Origin: JACNIV01 sp965370415
Lineage (GTDB): Bacteria; Cloacimonadota; Cloacimonadia; Cloacimonadales; TCS61
Direction of reading: 5' to 3'
DNA length: 64,000 nt
NCBI GenBank assembly: GCA_965370415.1
Contig: CBDUTJ010000006.1
Span: forward strand, 32,857 to 96,856
Position numbers and translations under genes: made by a program
In this document: one piece after another, positions 16,477-24,098 of the stretch
Layout: each line of letters begins with the position of its first letter
Position numbering within the stretch: the stretch's first letter is position 1
The notes under the pieces: generated by a model
What the model was told of the DNA's origin: nothing
Database searches by the model: none
The model's input: only the letters and a program-made list of their open reading frames with translations

Positions 16477-18147
16477 ATGAATAATGAAGAAACAACAAAT
16501 TTCATTAGAAATATTATCGATGAAGATATAAAAGCAGGAAAACACGAAGGAAGAGTTCATACACGCTTTCCACCGGAACCAAATGGTCACCTGCACATTG
16601 GTCATGCCAAAGCCATTTTGCTGAATTATGGTATAGCAGTAGATTATGATGGCAAATTCAATCTTCGCTTTGACGACACCAACCCGGAAAAGGAAGAAGA
16701 AGAATATGTAAATGCTATTATCAATGATATCAAATGGCTGGGCTGCGACTGGGAAGATCGCCTGCTGCATGCTTCCGACTACTTTGAACAGATGTACGAA
16801 TATGCTGTTCAATTAGTTAAAGATGGAAAAGCTTATGTGGACAGTCAGAGTCCTGAAGATATACGGAAAAATCGCGGTACAGTGACAGAGGTGGGAAAAG
16901 ACAGTCCGTTCAAGAACCGTCCCATCGAAGAAAATCTCGATCTTCTGGAGAAAATGAAAAATGGAGAATTTGAGGAAGGAGCACATGTTCTGCGTGCAAA
17001 GATAGATATGGCTTCAGCAAATATGCTGATGCGTGATCCGCTGATGTACAGGATTCGCCATGCCGAACACTATCGAACAAGCAATAAATGGCACATCTAC
17101 CCGATGTATGATTTTGCCCACTGCCTGGAAGATTCCATCGAAGGCATAACCCATTCGCTCTGCTCTATCGAATTTGAAAATAACCGTCCCCTTTACGACT
17201 GGTTCCTGGATCAATTAAACGTTCATCATCCTCAGCAGATCGAATTTGCTAGACTTTATTTAAGCCACACAGTACTGAGCAAGCGCAAACTTATCGAATT
17301 AGTGGAAGGTGGACATGTTCACAATTGGGATGATCCCAGGATGCCCACCATCTCCGGCTTAAGAAGGCGTGGTTATACTCCAGATTCTATTCGCAATTTC
17401 TGTGACAGGATCGGCTTGGCAAAACGACAAAGCATCGTAGATATGGCGCTGCTGGAATTCTCCATCCGAGAAGAACTAAATAAAACAGCTCAGCGTAGAA
17501 TGGCTGTTCTTGATCCCTTAAAGGTGGTAATAGAAAATTATCCGGAAGACCTTGTAGAAGAGATGGATGCAGTAAATAATCCTGAAGACCCGGATGCCGG
17601 AACACGAAAAGTGCTGTTCTCAAAAATCATCTATATCGAACGGGAAGATTTTATGGAAGAACCTCCCAAAAAATTCTTTCGTCTAGCTCCCGGACGGGAA
17701 GTTAGATTACGTTATGCTTATTTTATTAAATGTGAGAGAGTTATAAAAGATGAAAAAGGCAACATCATCGAATTGCACTGCAGCTATGATCCCGAATCGC
17801 GTGGTGGAAAATCACCTGATGGTAGAAAAGTGAAAGCAACCTTGCACTGGGTTTCTGCTGAACATGCTATCGATGCGGAAGTTCGCCTGTATGAGCATCT
17901 ATTTACAGTTGCCGATCTAAGTGCTGTGGAAGGAGATTTCAAAGAATATATAAACCCGGATTCGCTGAAGATCCTAACCGAATGCAAACTCGAACCGAGT
18001 TTACTTAATGTGGAAAAAGGAAACAGATTCCAATTTGAGAGAAAGGGATATTTTTACGTCGATCCGGACTCATTAAAAGAGAAACTGGTTTTCAATAGAA
18101 CTGTTACGCTGCGTGATGAATGGGCAAGATTACAGAAGAGAAAGTAA
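16477..18147 (+). CDS. glnS: Glutaminyl-tRNA synthetase
   Basis: 556 residues. Signatures are RFPPEPNGHLHIGHAKAI (HIGH), NLRFDDTNPEKEEEEYV, and LSKRKLIELV (KMSKS-like). The two C-terminal beta-barrels of GlnS are present (PGREVRLRYAYFIKCE, ADLSAVEGDFKEYINPDS). Presence of glnS implies direct charging of tRNA-Gln in addition to any GatCAB route; in bacteria this is a scattered, transferred trait. GGAG precedes the ATG. The TAA stop overlaps the phoB ATG by one base. Confidence 0.97.
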   Translation: MNNEETTNFIRNIIDEDIKAGKHEGRVHTRFPPEPNGHLHIGHAKAILLNYGIAVDYDGKFNLRFDDTNPEKEEEEYVNAIINDIKWLGCDWEDRLLHASDYFEQMYEYAVQLVKDGKAYVDSQSPEDIRKNRGTVTEVGKDSPFKNRPIEENLDLLEKMKNGEFEEGAHVLRAKIDMASANMLMRDPLMYRIRHAEHYRTSNKWHIYPMYDFAHCLEDSIEGITHSLCSIEFENNRPLYDWFLDQLNVHHPQQIEFARLYLSHTVLSKRKLIELVEGGHVHNWDDPRMPTISGLRRRGYTPDSIRNFCDRIGLAKRQSIVDMALLEFSIREELNKTAQRRMAVLDPLKVVIENYPEDLVEEMDAVNNPEDPDAGTRKVLFSKIIYIEREDFMEEPPKKFFRLAPGREVRLRYAYFIKCERVIKDEKGNIIELHCSYDPESRGGKSPDGRKVKATLHWVSAEHAIDAEVRLYEHLFTVADLSAVEGDFKEYINPDSLKILTECKLEPSLLNVEKGNRFQFERKGYFYVDPDSLKEKLVFNRTVTLRDEWARLQKRK

Positions 18148-18830
18148 TGAAAAAGCTTATCGCAATAGTTGATGATGAACTGGATATTCTGGATTTGGTT
18201 GCCATAAACCTGGAAAAAACAGGTTTCCAGACAGCTAAATTTGAAGATGCTTCCGGTTTATTGAACTTTCTGGAAAGTAAAATCCCCGACCTGATCGTGC
18301 TCGATCTGATGCTGCCGGATATCGATGGTTTCGATGTATGCAAGAACCTGAAAAAAAATGATAAATTCTCCTCGATCCCCATCATTATGCTAACTGCCAA
18401 AGGAGAAGAAACAGATCGGATTTTGGGTCTGGAATTCGGCGCAGACGATTATATAGTAAAACCTTTTTCTCCACGTGAACTTGTTGCGCGGGTTAAAGCT
18501 GTCCTCAGACGAAGTGATCCCAAGCAAAAAGAAAAAGAAGTTCTGATAGTTGGTAAAATCCTGAAGATTAACACAAATAAATTTGAAGTATTTGTAAAAG
18601 ATAAAAAAATCGATCTGACTTCGACCGAATTCAATCTTCTCAAACTCCTTACCAAAAGGATCGGCTGGGTTTATTCCAGGAATCAGATACTCGATCATCT
18701 ATGGGGAAACGATAAAATAGTCATAGATAGAACAGTGGATGTTCATATAAAAAACCTGCGGGAGAAACTGGGACCGGCAGGTAAATTCATAAAAAATATT
18801 CGCAGTGTGGGATATAAAATAGAAGAGTGA
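18147..18830 (+). CDS. phoB: PhoB-type response regulator
   Basis: 227 residues from the ATG at 18147 (TAATG junction with glnS). Receiver domain: acidic pair VDDE at 8-11, phosphoacceptor Asp53 in VLDLMLPDIDG, Lys105 in IVKPFSPREL. The C-terminal winged helix (about 130-225) is of the OmpR/PhoB class, with LTSTEFNLLKLL and VDVHIKNLREKLG. With the adjacent PAS/HAMP kinase and the pst island 6 kb downstream, phosphate control is the best reading. Co-transcription with glnS makes its basal supply housekeeping-like. Confidence 0.88.
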   Translation: MKKLIAIVDDELDILDLVAINLEKTGFQTAKFEDASGLLNFLESKIPDLIVLDLMLPDIDGFDVCKNLKKNDKFSSIPIIMLTAKGEETDRILGLEFGADDYIVKPFSPRELVARVKAVLRRSDPKQKEKEVLIVGKILKINTNKFEVFVKDKKIDLTSTEFNLLKLLTKRIGWVYSRNQILDHLWGNDKIVIDRTVDVHIKNLREKLGPAGKFIKNIRSVGYKIEE

Positions 18831-18851
18831 AATGAAACTACAAATTAAAAT

Positions 18852-18889
18852 CTTGTTCCTATCCAGCAGCTGCCGGATGGGAACGCAAT
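18852..18889. repeat. REP-like palindrome between phoB and phoR
   Basis: Arms GTTCCTATCC (18855-18864) and GGATGGGAAC (18875-18884) pair with one mismatch; flanks are CTT on the left and GCAAT on the right, the same asymmetric ends as other copies. It separates two genes that are normally adjacent in one operon. Confidence 0.75.
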
Positions 18890-18902
18890 AGAGAAGACTA
18901 GT

Positions 18903-20219
18903 ATGAAACTTTTCAACAAAGCAATTCGTACATTTTCCATCACTCTGATATTGTATGCAATCCTGGTTTTTGTTCTCATCGTTCACGTGATACCGTTCAC
19001 CAGCCTCCTGCTGGCAATATCGCTGATCACTATTATAGTCCTACTCATCTCGATCTTCTATTCATATTCCATTATTAAACCTGTTGAAAACCTTAATGAG
19101 CAAATCGGGAAAATTGCAGAAGGTGATTTCTCCGAATTAAAATATCCTAAAAATCTCGAATACAGGGATATCTTCAACAATTTAGATAGCATTTCTAAAA
19201 AACTTCAAAAATATGAAGCTAAGCTTTCCAAACAAAAAGAAGGATTTAATACCATCATCGAATCGATTAAAGAAGCTATCTGGATTCAGGATAAGAAAGG
19301 ATTTATTACAACTTCAAACCAGAGCTTTATGAACCTTGTACAGCAAAGGAATGTAAAAGGTCAGTATTTCTGGAATGTGATCCGGGGAAAAGAACTTTAT
19401 GATGTTGCTGACAACATCTTTAAAAAACCAGAGAACAGAACCGAAGAAATAGAGATGGATGGAAAACACTACCTTTGCAGCACATCCCATTCCCTGCTTA
19501 CGGAAGAAACAGTTTTTATCCTGTATGATATTACCGAAATCCGCCAATTAGAGAACATAAAAAAAGATTTTATACTTAATGTTTCCCACGAACTGCGAAC
19601 TCCGCTCACTTCCATAAAAGGCTACATGGAAACCCTTGAAGATGAGATCGGTGATGAACATCCAACTTATATCGAGGTCATAAAACGCAACACAGATCGG
19701 TTGATAAACATCGTTAAAGACCTGCTTACCCTTTCCAGGCTGGAACACGATATTTCCCTGGAAAAAGAAGAGATAGAACCAGATGAATTTCTGAAGAATA
19801 TCAACAAGATTTTCGAGCATCGTCTTAAAGAGAAGAAACTGAAATTCAGCTATACTATCGAAAATAAGCTGGAAACGTTTGTTGCAGATAGATTCAAATG
19901 GGAACAGGTTTTCATTAACCTGATAGATAATGCCATTAAATACACCGAAAAAGGTGAAATAAAAATAGAAGTAAAACAGGAAGATGACAAAATCATATTT
20001 GAGATCATTGATACTGGAAATGGAATTGCACCGGAACATCTTCCCCGCCTTTTTGAACGCTTCTACACGGTAGATAAATCGCGTTCCCGCAAAATGGGCG
20101 GAACAGGACTGGGACTTTCCATCGTGAAACATATCGTCAATCTTCACAAAGGAACGATAAAAGTGGAAAGCAAAGTTGGACAGGGAACAAGATTTGTTGT
20201 TAAGCTCCCAATAAATTAA
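18903..20219 (+). CDS. phoR: PhoR-type sensor histidine kinase
   Basis: 438 residues. Two membrane helices are nearly back to back (about 11-31 and 33-58), leaving almost no periplasmic sensor, as in PhoR. A HAMP-like segment (60-110) and a PAS domain (112-210) follow. The H-box is NVSHELRTPL with His229; the N-box is NLIDNAIKYT; G1 is DTGNGIAPEH; G2 is GGTGLGLSIVKH. Lack of a sensor domain fits signal input from the Pst transporter through PhoU. A palindrome in the 72-nt gap separates it from phoB. Confidence 0.88.
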   Translation: MKLFNKAIRTFSITLILYAILVFVLIVHVIPFTSLLLAISLITIIVLLISIFYSYSIIKPVENLNEQIGKIAEGDFSELKYPKNLEYRDIFNNLDSISKKLQKYEAKLSKQKEGFNTIIESIKEAIWIQDKKGFITTSNQSFMNLVQQRNVKGQYFWNVIRGKELYDVADNIFKKPENRTEEIEMDGKHYLCSTSHSLLTEETVFILYDITEIRQLENIKKDFILNVSHELRTPLTSIKGYMETLEDEIGDEHPTYIEVIKRNTDRLINIVKDLLTLSRLEHDISLEKEEIEPDEFLKNINKIFEHRLKEKKLKFSYTIENKLETFVADRFKWEQVFINLIDNAIKYTEKGEIKIEVKQEDDKIIFEIIDTGNGIAPEHLPRLFERFYTVDKSRSRKMGGTGLGLSIVKHIVNLHKGTIKVESKVGQGTRFVVKLPIN

Positions 20220-20250
20220 ACTTCCGAAGTTTTCAAAACTACGGAAGTTT
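20218..20250 (+). terminator. Inverted repeats after phoR, possible terminator
   Basis: AAACTTCCGAAGTTT (20218-20232) is followed at once by AAACTACGGAAGTTT (20236-20250); the two can also pair with each other, and an A/T-rich run follows. It could end the phoR transcript, but it is also a member of the dispersed palindrome set. Confidence 0.5.
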
Positions 20251-20318
20251 ATAAAAAAGTTGCTAAAAAATTCGGCATAATTAATTTGTAATTAGTTTAA
20301 AATAAAGAGGAAAAAGAA

Positions 20319-20606
20319 ATGAATAGAGATGAGATTTTAATTGTTTTAAAAAAAAATAAAAAAACATTACAAACAAAATTTAAAGTGAAACAGATAGGTC
20401 TTTTCGGTAGTTTCGCCAGAAATGAGCAAAATGAAAATAGCGATATCGACATATTTGTTGAGACCGAACCGAAAATTGAGTATCTTTTTGGAATTGAAGA
20501 TTTTTTAAAAAGCAGATTACATAAAAAAGTAGATGTTATTAGAAAGCATAGATTTATTAGAAAAAGATTTTTGCATTCCATTGAAAAGGATATAATTTAT
20601 GTTTAA
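20319..20606 (+). CDS. mntA: MntA-type nucleotidyltransferase antitoxin
   Basis: 95 residues, minimal nucleotidyltransferase of the MNT family: GLFGSFARNEQNENSDIDI holds the GS and paired Asp residues, and VDVI supplies the third acidic position. In characterised MntA/HepT pairs the MNT enzyme inactivates its partner by attaching AMP units to a Tyr of the RxxxxHxY motif. The gene overlaps the next by eight bases, and the pair is AT-rich compared with phoR. AGAGGAAAAAG precedes the start. Confidence 0.85.
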   Translation: MNRDEILIVLKKNKKTLQTKFKVKQIGLFGSFARNEQNENSDIDIFVETEPKIEYLFGIEDFLKSRLHKKVDVIRKHRFIRKRFLHSIEKDIIYV

Positions 20607-20967
20607 TGAATTGATATTTAACATTTTAAATGATATACAAGATTCAATTGAAATTATTTTAAAAAGAATAAAAGAGATAAATACTGCTGAAGATTTTCTT
20701 GAAAATGATTTTAATCTCACAATTTATGATGCTGTTGTTATGCGTTTGCAAGTTATTGGAGAATTGATAAAAAGTATTCAAAATAAAAATCTAAATTTTC
20801 TTAAACAATATAATCTAATCGACTGGAATGAAATTATCAGAATGAGAGATAAAATTTCTCATCATTATTTGGATTTAGATGTCGAGATAGTCTTTAATAT
20901 TTGCAAAGAAAACATCCCTGAATTAAAGAAGGTTATTAATATCATTCTAAATGATTTTAAAATGTAA
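20599..20967 (+). CDS. hepT: HepT-type HEPN ribonuclease toxin (DUF86)
   Basis: 122 residues, all-helical HEPN/DUF86 protein. The catalytic motif RDKISHHY at about 95 fits RxxxxHxY exactly: Arg and His form the RNase site and the Tyr is the known AMP-acceptor in HepT. YDAVVMRLQVIGELIKSI is the usual dimer helix. It overlaps mntA, as is typical for this toxin-antitoxin type. The low GC, the nearby palindromes and the kinase remnant downstream suggest an acquired module. Confidence 0.85.
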   Translation: MFNELIFNILNDIQDSIEIILKRIKEINTAEDFLENDFNLTIYDAVVMRLQVIGELIKSIQNKNLNFLKQYNLIDWNEIIRMRDKISHHYLDLDVEIVFNICKENIPELKKVINIILNDFKM

Positions 20968-20991
20968 AAAACCTTTACCTTTTTTCAAGCA

Positions 20992-21045
20992 TCCTGGCTG
21001 AAAAATATTGTTAATCTTCACGAGGGAACACTGTGTATCTGGTTA
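20992..21045 (+). pseudogene. Possible histidine-kinase C-terminal remnant
   Basis: In the gap after hepT, one frame reads SWLKNIVNLHEGTLCIWL and then stops. KNIVNLHEGT matches the segment right after the G2 box of histidine kinases; phoR has KHIVNLHKGT at the same place (20127-20156). The DNA is similar but diverged from phoR. A palindrome (21039-21068) begins where the similarity ends. The piece is short, so chance similarity is possible. Confidence 0.4.
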
Positions 21046-21068
21046 TGAAACCGGAGTTTCGTAACCAG
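21039..21068. repeat. REP-like palindrome CTGGTTATGAAA...CAG
   Basis: A 30-bp inverted repeat: CTGGTTATGAAAC pairs with GTTTCGTAACCAG with one mismatch around a short loop. Confidence 0.75.
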
Positions 21069-21125
21069 CAGAAACGAGATTCATTATGAAATTACCAAAG
21101 TTAATTTAATAATGAAGGAGTTTAT

Positions 21126-22232
21126 ATGAAGAATCTTTTTATCATCGTTTTATTATTAGTTATTAGTACATCACTTTTTTCAGATGATTTCTATGAAATT
21201 TTGAATGAAGATTTTTTACCAACAGATAGCCTAATTCGGAATCAAATACAATATAGATTTGGTCATTTAATTGACTCAATTGGTCATTATTTGATTGGAT
21301 ATGATTTCTCCAATCTCAGTGTATTTGGATTTAAAGATAATTATATTGAACTTATTCACACATTTGATATTAAACATTTGAACTTAGGATATAAAAATCA
21401 GTTTAAGTGTATTGTAGGAGATTTTAATAATAATAAAGTTGATGAAATTATCTTTTACTTGAACAAGCGAATAATCTTATTTGAATGGAATGGTCATGAG
21501 TTTCAATTAACAGAATATGAAAGCCCTTACTATATCCATCAATGTATAATTGGTGATGTTACAAATAATGGAAAAAATGAACTCATAATGAGTTGTATGG
21601 ATGATTCATTAGAGAAAGTGTATCCTCATGGAGAATATGACACTCATCTTAGAGTATTATTAGCAACGCTTGAGTCTGGAAACATTGCTTTTTTTTATAA
21701 TAAAAAAACTGACTTAAACTTAAGAATTAATGCTATTATGCCTTCTGATAAATTAGTTGCAACTTTTGATATAGATAATAACGGAATAAATAAATTAATT
21801 ATTTCAAATATGCAATCAGATGTAAGTCCAACTTATTATAGAATATATTTGTGGGATAATGAATTAAAATCATTTAATTTGTTTAATCAATTTGAAATTA
21901 CAAATCTTCATTTGAATCCAACTCAGCTTAAATATGAGAATTTGATAAATTATGTGACAGGTACTTTACATCCAATAAGTTTAAATAAAACAAATTATTT
22001 CTTAGCTAATATTTGGGGTGCTAATAAGTCATTCACAAGTCATGCTAGATTACTTTCAATTGAAGATAACAACTTAATGTGTCATGGCGAGATAGAAGAA
22101 AAAGGATGTTGGGCTTATAATACTTTCATTTTTCAGACTGATAACAACACAATTTGTATCTTACTTTTGTCTTTGAAAAACTATAACCGAGAGTACAAAT
22201 TGTATTACAAGCTTGGCTATGTTCACTTCTAA
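21126..22232 (+). CDS. Secreted FG-GAP/VCBS-like protein
   Basis: 368 residues with a Sec signal (MKNLFIIVLLLVISTSLFS). Three calcium-loop-like motifs of the FG-GAP/VCBS kind recur: GDFNNNKVDEIIF (about 98), GDVTNNGKNELIM (about 148) and FDIDNNGINKLII (about 218). These usually form blades of a beta-propeller in secreted proteins. AAGGAG precedes the start. Base composition is lower in GC than the neighbours. It lies only six bases before the sigma-factor gene, so they may share a transcript. The biological role is unknown. Confidence 0.7.
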   Translation: MKNLFIIVLLLVISTSLFSDDFYEILNEDFLPTDSLIRNQIQYRFGHLIDSIGHYLIGYDFSNLSVFGFKDNYIELIHTFDIKHLNLGYKNQFKCIVGDFNNNKVDEIIFYLNKRIILFEWNGHEFQLTEYESPYYIHQCIIGDVTNNGKNELIMSCMDDSLEKVYPHGEYDTHLRVLLATLESGNIAFFYNKKTDLNLRINAIMPSDKLVATFDIDNNGINKLIISNMQSDVSPTYYRIYLWDNELKSFNLFNQFEITNLHLNPTQLKYENLINYVTGTLHPISLNKTNYFLANIWGANKSFTSHARLLSIEDNNLMCHGEIEEKGCWAYNTFIFQTDNNTICILLLSLKNYNREYKLYYKLGYVHF

Positions 22233-22238
22233 TAGGTC

Positions 22239-22706
22239 ATGAATAAAGACAAAATCGCAACTGAATACCTTCCACTTGTGAGAAGCATTGTAAAGAAATT
22301 TGCTCATCTCGGTGTTCCCACTGAAGACCTGGAGCAGGAAGGAATGATCGGTCTTCTGGAAGCTGCTGATAGATTTGAAGATGATAAAGGTGCAAAATTT
22401 AGCACTTATGCAACTTACTGGATAAAGAAAAAAATGCTGGCAGCAATAGATAAAGAAAAGAAGAGTTCTCTGGATTCGATAAAACTGACAGAAGAATCGG
22501 TTGAAACCAAAGAAGGTGAATTAATAACCAGCCAGTATTTAAAACTCCCACAAAATATGCCCGATCTCGAAAGAAAGATATTACGAATGCTATTTGAAGA
22601 ACAACTTACTTTAAAGGAAATTGCACAGGAATTGAAAATCTCGCGGGAACGTGTTCGACAACTGAAAGAAAAAGCTTTAAGACGGATGAGGGCGGAAAAG
22701 CTGTAA
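22239..22706 (+). CDS. Short sigma-70 family RNA polymerase sigma factor
   Basis: 155 residues. Region 2 is clear (LVRSIVKKFAHLGVPTEDLEQEGMIGLLEAADRFE, then FSTYATYWIKKKM) and region 4 has the helix-turn-helix LTLKEIAQELKISRERVRQLKEKALRRM. Region 1.2 is absent and region 3 is reduced to a linker of about 25 residues, so it is intermediate between housekeeping-type and ECF-type factors. No anti-sigma gene is adjacent. It may direct a small regulon. Confidence 0.85.
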   Translation: MNKDKIATEYLPLVRSIVKKFAHLGVPTEDLEQEGMIGLLEAADRFEDDKGAKFSTYATYWIKKKMLAAIDKEKKSSLDSIKLTEESVETKEGELITSQYLKLPQNMPDLERKILRMLFEEQLTLKEIAQELKISRERVRQLKEKALRRMRAEKL

Positions 22707-22860
22707 AGTGAGCTGCCAGTTCGCTAACGAGAAACAGAGATTTTGATTGTAGCAACAATAAAACCTTCACCCCTATCATTAATATTACGATATAAAACAC
22801 ACAAATAATGGAAACCAAATGCATTCAATTTTCTTCAAAATTCCTCATCCAAGCTCAATA

Positions 22861-23682
22861 TCAAAATATGATGATTCCAAAAGTAACAGCTAAACATCTG
22901 TATTGATTTTTGAAAATTTGGTGAGGATCGTTTATCTTATATTTGCGATAATTTATCTGGTACATTATACTCAGGTTATATCGATCACTGAAAATCATTT
23001 CCAGACCACTTCCCAAAAATAAACCTCCATCATTATCTTCAAAGAGTTTACTATCTTCTGTTACAAAAAAATTGTATCCACATTTTGCAGATAAGAGAAA
23101 ATAGAATATTTCATGAGAATATATCTGGTAGGAACCGAAAGCAAAAATCGGCAAAAAATAGAATTCACTTTCATCAACTTTCTTCACTTTCCGAAACAGC
23201 TGATAAGTAGTACCAATGCCAACATCCAGTTTATTGGTTACTTCATAATAACCACAAATAGTTCCCGAATAGCCAGGCTTCACATCGTGTGTCATAGTAG
23301 TATCCTGCTCTATGATTTCATATTCAGATTTCAACTTACCCAGAGTTTCAAGACCTAAATTGATTTTCAATTTTATCTTGCTGTTACGCGGTTTAGGAAT
23401 ATGGATAACTTCGCTGAACTTAGATTCATCGAAATCGTATCTTTGATCACCTTCGAAAATAATATCCATTTCATGGGAAGTAGTTTTATCTATCAACTCA
23501 ATCACACTGTCTTTGATAATATAGAGAGTATCATTTTTTGCAATATAGTATTTTCTGTTTCGCACAAATAGCAAGTCACCTTTTATGGGTAGATTGTTTT
23601 TTACAGTCACTTCTATCGCTGACAAACCGGAAAGCAAAATCAGCAAAATGTAAATCATTCCAAAACAATAAAGTTTTTTCAA
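22861..23682 (-). CDS. Putative outer-membrane beta-barrel protein
   Basis: 273 residues from a TTG at 23682, chosen because AAAGGAG stands five bases upstream and a signal sequence (MKKLYCFGMIYILLILLSGLSA) follows. The first 100 mature residues look like a soluble beta module (VKNNLPIKGDLLFVRNRKYYIAKNDTLYII). From about 115 the sequence alternates polar and hydrophobic residues in strand-like segments and ends VTFGIIIF with a terminal Phe, as in outer-membrane barrels. No family is recognised. Confidence 0.65.
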   Translation of the reverse strand: MKKLYCFGMIYILLILLSGLSAIEVTVKNNLPIKGDLLFVRNRKYYIAKNDTLYIIKDSVIELIDKTTSHEMDIIFEGDQRYDFDESKFSEVIHIPKPRNSKIKLKINLGLETLGKLKSEYEIIEQDTTMTHDVKPGYSGTICGYYEVTNKLDVGIGTTYQLFRKVKKVDESEFYFLPIFAFGSYQIYSHEIFYFLLSAKCGYNFFVTEDSKLFEDNDGGLFLGSGLEMIFSDRYNLSIMYQINYRKYKINDPHQIFKNQYRCLAVTFGIIIF

Positions 23683-23709
23683 AATGTCTCCTTTGAACTT
23701 ATAAATCGA

Positions 23710-23741
23710 TGATAGCATTATTTTGTCTTAAATAATGTCAA
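23710..23741 (-). promoter_or_regulatory. Candidate promoter, 22861 membrane protein
   Basis: TTGACA on the minus strand (23741-23736), 20-nt spacer, CTATCA (23715-23710), 27 nt before the TTG start. Confidence 0.35.
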
Positions 23742-23961
23742 TTTTTTTAAATACAATCAAGCTCTATGTCATTTGACTCTTTCAGGATTGGAATAAAACC
23801 GAAATGAATGAAAAATTGCCAAAGGCAGGTGAACCTTGAAAGCGCTAAGCAAGTAGAAGTATTGAAAGAAACCTTTTCCAAAGTTAATCAGTAGCAGGAG
23901 TACATCCTAAGAATCTTTTATTATCGCACAACTCCTACTCCTAATAACATTCATAATCTTC

Positions 23962-24015
23962 TTAACACAATCTTAACATTCACCATATACTAACTTAACT
24001 TTCCCTCCGTATAAT
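23962..24015 (+). promoter_or_regulatory. Candidate Pho box and promoter of the porin/pst island
   Basis: TTAACA occurs at 23962-23967 and 23973-23978, and TTAACT at 23995-24000: starts are 11 and 22 bp apart, so all are on one helix face (the intermediate position 23984 reads CATATA). Nine bases after the last repeat comes a perfect TATAAT (24010-24015). There is no TTGACA. TTAACA-like repeats with 11-bp phasing in front of the -10 box are the known layout of PhoB/PhoP operators. A second -10-like TATACT lies at 23986. The rest of the gap 23742-23961 shows nothing I can name. Confidence 0.65.
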
Positions 24016-24025
24016 AAAGTTGAAC

Positions 24026-24075
24026 GGACAAAATAAATGTCCGAAAAAATCCGGCTTCTCCGGCAGCCGCCGGAT
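24026..24075 (+). other. Stem-loops in the porin leader
   Basis: GGACA/TGTCC (24026-24042) and ATCCGGC/GCCGGAT (24049-24075) could form hairpins in the 5' untranslated RNA just before the ribosome site GGAGGAG. They may stabilise the message or be a palindrome of the dispersed type. Confidence 0.45.
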
Positions 24076-24098
24076 ACACCGGGATAAAGGAGGAGAAA

